A stretch of DNA of 9,504 nt from an uncultured Acidobacteriaceae bacterium. GTDB lineage: Bacteria; Acidobacteriota; Terriglobia; Terriglobales; Acidobacteriaceae. The position numbers and the translations under genes are program-made. The stretch is taken from positions 1 to 9,504 of the forward strand of contig CAIMNN010000244.1 in assembly GCA_903842845.1 (NCBI GenBank). Direction: 5' to 3'. The notes beneath the pieces were generated by a model. The model was not told the DNA's origin. It saw only the letters and a program-made list of their open reading frames with translations, and made no database searches. This document shows positions 6,005 to 9,504 of the stretch, in pieces. Within the stretch, counting starts at the first letter, position 1. Each line of letters opens with the position of its first letter.

Positions 6005-7294
6005 TTATTTTTTCGGCCCGTCTTCAGATTGGTCAGAACCAGATTGCGAGCCCGAATCCGCCGGAGGTTGCGGCGAGTTCGGGTCGCTCTGTTTTGGGAA
6101 GCGAACCGGCTTCTCCTGCTTCGGCATCCCTTCAGGCACATCAATCTTCTCGCCGGGTTTGGCCAATGATGGAGCAGCATCAGGCGACTGCGTATTTGGG
6201 TCGCGGTGCACATCGCCCATTTCGATGGTGCGTTCCTTCTTCTCTTCCATCAACGGTGTGCCGTCGGTACGCATCATTCCGCTGACCACGTCCTCAGTGA
6301 ATATCTTTGGCGGATAGCCGACCTTCGCCACTTCAACGCGGATGACGCGGTTGCCGTTGATGCGCACAAACTGCACATCCGACGGCGGGTGACCGTAAAT
6401 CCACTCTTCAAACGGCAACTGGTCGACTATCTCGCGTGATTTTTTGTCCGGCTCGCCGAGCGTATAGAGCAGCATGTCGGTGCTCATACCGACGAGGACA
6501 CGGTGGTCCAGTATTGCGTCCTTCAGAATCGGCGGCAACGTGTCGGTGAATGCCTGTATCGGCGTCTTCACATCAAAACTGATCAGCGGTGCGAGCAGAG
6601 CCTTCACCATCTGAGGCGTAACCTGCGGAACGCCGCCATTAAAGGCAAGCGTCAGGCGCGCTCCGGTGGGAGCCTGCTGGTCGCCTTGAACGATGGGCGC
6701 CTCAGTGCCTGCTGGGCCCATGCCGATGCTGATGTGGCTCAGGAAGCGGTGCTTCGGATCAGGGCCACCGTTGAGGTCGAGGATGATCTTCGCTCCCTGG
6801 ACTTTCAGGTCTGTGATGACCAACCGCTCGCCGGGATTTGCGGCGATTCCCTGTTTTGAAGCCATGTCGATATAGGCTTCGCCGGCCGGCTTGAGCTTGC
6901 CGTTGGCTTCGAGCTCCAGCCCTTTGTGGCCGCGCGGAAAGGGGCGCATGGCAAAGCCCTGTTCGGCTCTCAGTGAGCGCAACAGGTCAAGGCGGCCGCG
7001 ATAGTCGAGCAATGGCTTGGGCAATTCAACTTTGGTGGGTTCGATTTGCGCGTAACGGCGGTCGACGGGTGCGTTTAGGCCGGTAGAGAAGTTGCCGTTC
7101 TTGTCCACGACGATGACCTGCGTATGCGCGACGCGCGCAAAAGCGAAGATCATCAGCATAATGATGATGAATATGAGCAGCAGCGTGCGCAGAAAATCGC
7201 GTGAGAAGTGGGACTCCTTCTCGTGGATAAAGCGCAGATGGTTATTGAGGCGCAAAAGCTTGTGTGAATGGGCGTGCTGTGAGGAAGTGTTCAT
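6005..7294 (-). CDS. Membrane-anchored protein with a BamE-like segment
   Basis: A 429-residue protein I do not recognise as a named family. Visible parts: a His-rich basic N-terminus (HAHSHK, 7-12); one strong membrane helix (about 36-56) with basic residues R32 and R36 on the N side, so the rest is probably periplasmic; a middle region without known motifs (57-255); a segment at about 262-321 that looks like the SmpA/OmlA/BamE fold, with VLVGMSTDMLLYTLGEPD (267-283), EEWIYG (296-301), then VQFVRINGNRVIRVEV (307-322); and a long Pro/Lys/Asp/Ser-rich tail (about 335-429). BamE is a lipoprotein of the outer-membrane assembly machine; here the anchor is a helix and no lipobox is seen, so the role may differ. 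GGGAGG eight bases before the ATG fixes the start, but that site lies inside a hairpin. It is the last gene of the accA-CPBP unit, 68 bases after CPBP. Confidence 0.82.
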   Translation of the reverse strand: MNTSSQHAHSHKLLRLNNHLRFIHEKESHFSRDFLRTLLLIFIIIMLMIFAFARVAHTQVIVVDKNGNFSTGLNAPVDRRYAQIEPTKVELPKPLLDYRGRLDLLRSLRAEQGFAMRPFPRGHKGLELEANGKLKPAGEAYIDMASKQGIAANPGERLVITDLKVQGAKIILDLNGGPDPKHRFLSHISIGMGPAGTEAPIVQGDQQAPTGARLTLAFNGGVPQVTPQMVKALLAPLISFDVKTPIQAFTDTLPPILKDAILDHRVLVGMSTDMLLYTLGEPDKKSREIVDQLPFEEWIYGHPPSDVQFVRINGNRVIRVEVAKVGYPPKIFTEDVVSGMMRTDGTPLMEEKKERTIEMGDVHRDPNTQSPDAAPSLAKPGEKIDVPEGMPKQEKPVRFPKQSDPNSPQPPADSGSQSGSDQSEDGPKK

Positions 7295-7328
7295 GGGTAA
7301 GCCCTCCCATGCATGGAGACAGCTTACC
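7295..7328 (-). promoter_or_regulatory. Two-tier hairpin enclosing the ribosome binding site of the BamE-like gene
   Basis: On the minus-strand RNA, GGTAAGC (7328-7322) pairs perfectly with GCTTACC (7302-7296), which ends one base before the ATG. Inside, CTCC (7318-7315) pairs with GGAG (7307-7304) around a 7-base loop ATGCATG. The GGAG is the core of the Shine-Dalgarno sequence GGGAGGG (7308-7302). The fold would hide the ribosome binding site and the spacer. No T run follows, so it is not an intrinsic terminator. Confidence 0.5.
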
Positions 7329-7362
7329 GCTCCAGTTCGTCAGGGTCAAGGGTGAGGGTGTG

Positions 7363-8358
7363 CTATTCCGGGTTCTTGGGCAGCGGAATAATTTGGACAA
7401 GCGGCGGTGGGGCTGGCTCAGTGGTGCCCATTGCGGCATCATGCTGCTTCTGGATGGCTCCGCCGAGCTCGACCGGTATGCCGCCCGGCTCGATGACCGG
7501 CGCGTTGTACTCGAAGTTGAGGTCACGGGTCAGGCGGAACAATATGGGAAGTGCAACGATGACGATGATCAGCGCCGTCCAGCTTGCGTCAAGTCCGAAG
7601 CCTCCGCCGGTAAGCCAGAAAGGGCCAACGGGGTCGCCGATGACGACTGGCGAATGTTGGTTCACTCCCGCAATCGTTAATCCAAAGAGCAGCGCGCGGC
7701 TAGCCTTCCAGCCGAAGTTGATACCCCAGCTGACCCACAGCGCGCGGCTGCGCAGATAGGCAGCGGCCAAGAGCAGCGAGAAGATATAGCTGACGCTTGT
7801 GCTGAGCAGGTTTGCGCCCGGCACGTGTGCCTGAGTGATGGCGTAGATTGCGGCAAAGACCAGCGCGGCGTTGAATCCGCCTGCGGCCTTGGCAAGTTTT
7901 TGGAATGCGTAACCGCGAAAGATGATTTCTTCAGCGAGTGTTGCGAGAGCGAAGAACGCAACTTCGGCGGCCAACATCAGCCAATCCCACGCGCCCAAGT
8001 GCAAGCGGATGACGATGCCACCGATGAAAACCATTGGGAGAACGGCGACCAGGGCCATGCTCCATCCAAATGCCAGGCCCAGGCCGGCCTCGCGCTTCCA
8101 GCCAAGGCGCAGTGGGAGTCCCTGCTCTGCAACCGGTTTTTTCTGTTTGTCGAATGTGATTCCGAAGCCCGCAAAGCCGATCAACAGAAGAAAGACCAGC
8201 ATCGCCGACTGCACGAAAGGGTCCCAGCGGTCTCCGACCAGACCTGCGGCTCCGTGTGCGGCGATGGTTGTCGCCAGCCACGCGTAGACGAGCGCAACCA
8301 ACAAACGCGGCAGTTGTGCTAGCCGCCCGGGGGCGCGTTGGACTTGGGGATTGCTCAT
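7363..8358 (-). CDS. CPBP (Abi/Rce1-like) intramembrane protease homologue
   Basis: A 331-residue multi-pass membrane protein with about eight hydrophobic segments (roughly 17-40, 48-68, 92-119, 125-142, 163-177, 187-204, 208-228 and 258-276). Motif 1 of the CPBP glutamic protease family is intact as LAEEIIFRGYAF (141-152), with E143, E144 and R148. Motif 2 is ITQAH (174-178), with H178. In motif 3, where family members usually have HF..N, this protein reads INFGWK (213-218), so both usual His and Asn positions appear changed (N214, K218). CPBP proteins cleave prenylated or membrane substrates or act in peptide immunity and envelope maintenance; some are probably inactive. The C-terminus from about 280 is a Pro-rich soluble tail. 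It begins 9 bases after the accA stop and is followed by the BamE-like gene, so it is probably co-transcribed. The family is certain; activity is open. Confidence 0.92.
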   Translation of the reverse strand: MSNPQVQRAPGRLAQLPRLLVALVYAWLATTIAAHGAAGLVGDRWDPFVQSAMLVFLLLIGFAGFGITFDKQKKPVAEQGLPLRLGWKREAGLGLAFGWSMALVAVLPMVFIGGIVIRLHLGAWDWLMLAAEVAFFALATLAEEIIFRGYAFQKLAKAAGGFNAALVFAAIYAITQAHVPGANLLSTSVSYIFSLLLAAAYLRSRALWVSWGINFGWKASRALLFGLTIAGVNQHSPVVIGDPVGPFWLTGGGFGLDASWTALIIVIVALPILFRLTRDLNFEYNAPVIEPGGIPVELGGAIQKQHDAAMGTTEPAPPPLVQIIPLPKNPE

Positions 8359-8367
8359 CGTCGCGAT

Positions 8368-9219
8368 TTAAACTTCCCTGTAGAATTGCGCGATGTTGCG
8401 GAACTTGGCTTGGCGCGCGGCAACAAGTTGCTCGGTGTTCATCGCCCAGAGCTCTTTCAGGTGGCGGGCAATCGACTCACGCACCATAGCCGATGCGGCC
8501 TCGTGGTTGCTGTGTGCGCCTTCCGCCGGTTCTGAGATTATCTCGTCAACGCAGCCGAGCTTCTTCACTTCTTCAGCCGAGATGCGCATCGCTTCTGCGG
8601 CCAGTTGCTTGTGGCTCGCGTCGCGCCACATGATGGCCGCGCACGACTCCGGCGTGATGACAAAGTAGAGCGCGTTCTCAAGAATCAGCACACGGTCGGC
8701 CACAGCCAGCGCCAACGCGCCACCCGAGCCGCCTTCGCCGCTGATGATGGCAATGGTAGGAACTTTAAGCTTGGCCATCTCGAAGAGGTTGCGTGCGATG
8801 GCTTCGGATTGGCCGCGTTCCTCGGCACCAAGGCCGGGAAACGCGCCGGGCAAGTCAATGAAGGTGACGACAGCGCGGTTGAACTTTTCGGCGATCTTCA
8901 TGGCGCGCAGTGCCTTGCGATAGCCCTCCGGGTGCGGCATTCCAAAGTTGCGCCGGATGCGCTCCTTGGTCGTGCCACCCTTGCGGTTGCCGATAACCAT
9001 GACCTCTTCGCCGTTAAGCCGAGCCATTCCGCACACCACTGCCTCATCGTCGGCAAAGGCGCGGTCGCCGTGTATCTCACTGAAGTCCGTAAATATGTGA
9101 CCCATCAAATCCATCGGTAGCGGTCTCTGTGGGTGGCGGGCCTTCTCAATTTTCAGCCATGCAGGAGAGATGGCTGGCGAGGCTGGCGGCTGGGAAGTGG
9201 CTGTCTGCTGTTCGCTCAT
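8368..9219 (-). CDS. accA: Acetyl-CoA carboxylase carboxyltransferase subunit alpha
   Basis: With AccD it transfers the carboxyl group from carboxybiotin on BCCP to acetyl-CoA, giving malonyl-CoA, the first committed step of fatty acid synthesis, in the cytosol. The start at 9219 gives 283 residues; an upstream ATG (9261) would add 14 unlike residues. Crotonase-fold motifs are intact: ARHPQRP (27-33), GDRAFADD (51-58), RRNFGMPHPEGYRKA (89-103), GAEERGQSEAIARNL (131-145), the oxyanion-hole segment GEGGSGGA (161-168) and EGAHSNHEAA (233-242). E. coli AccA is 319 residues and has a helical LDFE..I..L region before ARHPQRP; here that region is replaced by a short Ala/Pro/Gln/Ser-rich stretch. No accD or accBC is in the window. 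No good Shine-Dalgarno sequence is visible. It is the first gene of a minus-strand unit with CPBP and the BamE-like gene. Confidence 0.96.
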   Translation of the reverse strand: MSEQQTATSQPPASPAISPAWLKIEKARHPQRPLPMDLMGHIFTDFSEIHGDRAFADDEAVVCGMARLNGEEVMVIGNRKGGTTKERIRRNFGMPHPEGYRKALRAMKIAEKFNRAVVTFIDLPGAFPGLGAEERGQSEAIARNLFEMAKLKVPTIAIISGEGGSGGALALAVADRVLILENALYFVITPESCAAIMWRDASHKQLAAEAMRISAEEVKKLGCVDEIISEPAEGAHSNHEAASAMVRESIARHLKELWAMNTEQLVAARQAKFRNIAQFYREV

Positions 9220-9504
9220 CGTTATTCTTAACCTATAGACCCATGGGTTCAGGCCCTGCATGTGATTTTATGCTATTTCACCGCTTGGGAGACAGAAACT
9301 GTTTGAGTGGTGGGTTACTGTCAATACCAGTATTCAAATGACTGGAAATGAACGCTCATATTACTGGTATATGGAGTGTAATTATATGCACAGGCTGAGC
9401 GTAAAAATTCATGTGACAAGGCCGGTGAATGGGATTATTTTATCTTCGTGCCCGGGGCAACCAGTTTCCCCTGGCTGAATGTTCATGAAATTGAAAGGCA
9501 TCCG
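9220..9504. other. Gene-poor, AT-richer region upstream of accA
   Basis: 285 bases to the right edge without a supported gene. GC falls to 46 of 120 bases (38%) over 9301-9420, against 39 of 60 in a sampled accA line (8821-8880). It holds a perfect TTGACA reading toward accA (9319-9324), an inverted repeat of ATACCAGTA (9324-9332 and 9362-9370), and an imperfect hairpin at 9450-9475. The only open stretch with a plausible ribosome binding site is a 30-codon frame at 9386-9478 (+), which I do not count as a gene. Confidence 0.6.
9324..9370. repeat. 9-bp perfect inverted repeat, possible operator upstream of accA
   Basis: ATACCAGTA (9324-9332) and TACTGGTAT (9362-9370) are perfect reverse complements separated by 29 bases. 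Further ACTGG or partial copies lie nearby: TACTG 9316-9320, ACTGG 9341-9345. The left arm shares base 9324 with a perfect TTGACA on the accA strand (9319-9324), where a bound regulator would affect RNA polymerase. No known operator is matched with confidence. Confidence 0.45.

Noticed and set aside
9220..9261. Upstream ATG extending AccA by 14 residues
   Set aside because: The added residues (MQGLNPWVYRLRIT) resemble no AccA N-terminus, there is no ribosome binding site, and MSEQQ at 9219 is a more natural start.
9386..9478. 30-codon plus-strand frame MHRLSVKIHV... with GGAG upstream
   Set aside because: It is short, has no recognisable motif, and lies in AT-rich DNA where such frames arise easily. 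It is kept only as part of the right-edge observation.
1..9504. Defence island, CRISPR array, transposon or prophage
   Set aside because: No repeat-spacer array, transposase or integrase motif, tRNA-associated att repeat or phage gene was found. The CPBP homologue alone is not evidence of a bacteriocin or abortive infection system.

Overview
The window reads as ordinary chromosomal DNA from a free-living, diderm, mesophilic bacterium. The most likely source is Acidobacteriota, class Terriglobia (Granulicella/Terriglobus/Edaphobacter type). That placement is inference. It rests on protein style (a short AccA with an Ala/Pro/Gln-rich N-terminus, a zinc ribbon-PspC fusion, an exported CPAC thioredoxin-fold protein with a Pro/Ala/Lys tail) and on fairly GC-rich coding DNA (one sampled 60-base line inside accA is 65% GC). 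No tRNA, rRNA, CRISPR array, transposase, integrase or phage gene is visible.

Layout. The 3' end of a putative peptidoglycan-binding-domain protein (+) runs into position 214 and meets lysA (-) after 3 bases. A probable minus-strand unit follows, transcribed in the order TPR protein (2807-4057), zinc ribbon-PspC protein (2406-2759), alpha/beta hydrolase (1548-2396), lysA (218-1507), with gaps of 47, 9 and 40 bases. pyrF (4137-4856, +) diverges from the TPR gene. A clear bidirectional intrinsic terminator (4879-4903) separates pyrF from a convergent 59-residue zinc ribbon gene (4927-5106, -). A divergent 210-base spacer then leads to an exported DsbA-like thioredoxin-fold protein (5317-6003, +). 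The right third is a second minus-strand unit: accA (8368-9219), a CPBP/Rce1-type membrane protease homologue (7363-8358), and a membrane-anchored protein with a BamE-like segment (6005-7294). The last 285 bases are a gene-poor, AT-richer leader upstream of accA with inverted repeats.

How the genes fit together. Core metabolism is represented by lysA (last step to lysine from meso-diaminopimelate), pyrF (last step to UMP) and accA (first committed step of fatty acid synthesis). The rest are mostly envelope proteins: a peptidoglycan-binding domain, an exported TPR protein, PspC, CPBP, a DsbA-like protein and a BamE-like protein. I see no defence system or mobile island. The items most worth a second look are: a two-tier hairpin that appears to mask the ribosome binding site of the BamE-like gene; a CPBP homologue whose third active-site motif looks degraded; inverted ACTGG/CCAGT sites overlapping a perfect TTGACA upstream of accA; -10-like hexamers directly before the ATGs of the TPR gene and pyrF, which lack Shine-Dalgarno sequences; and the small uncharacterised zinc ribbon protein.
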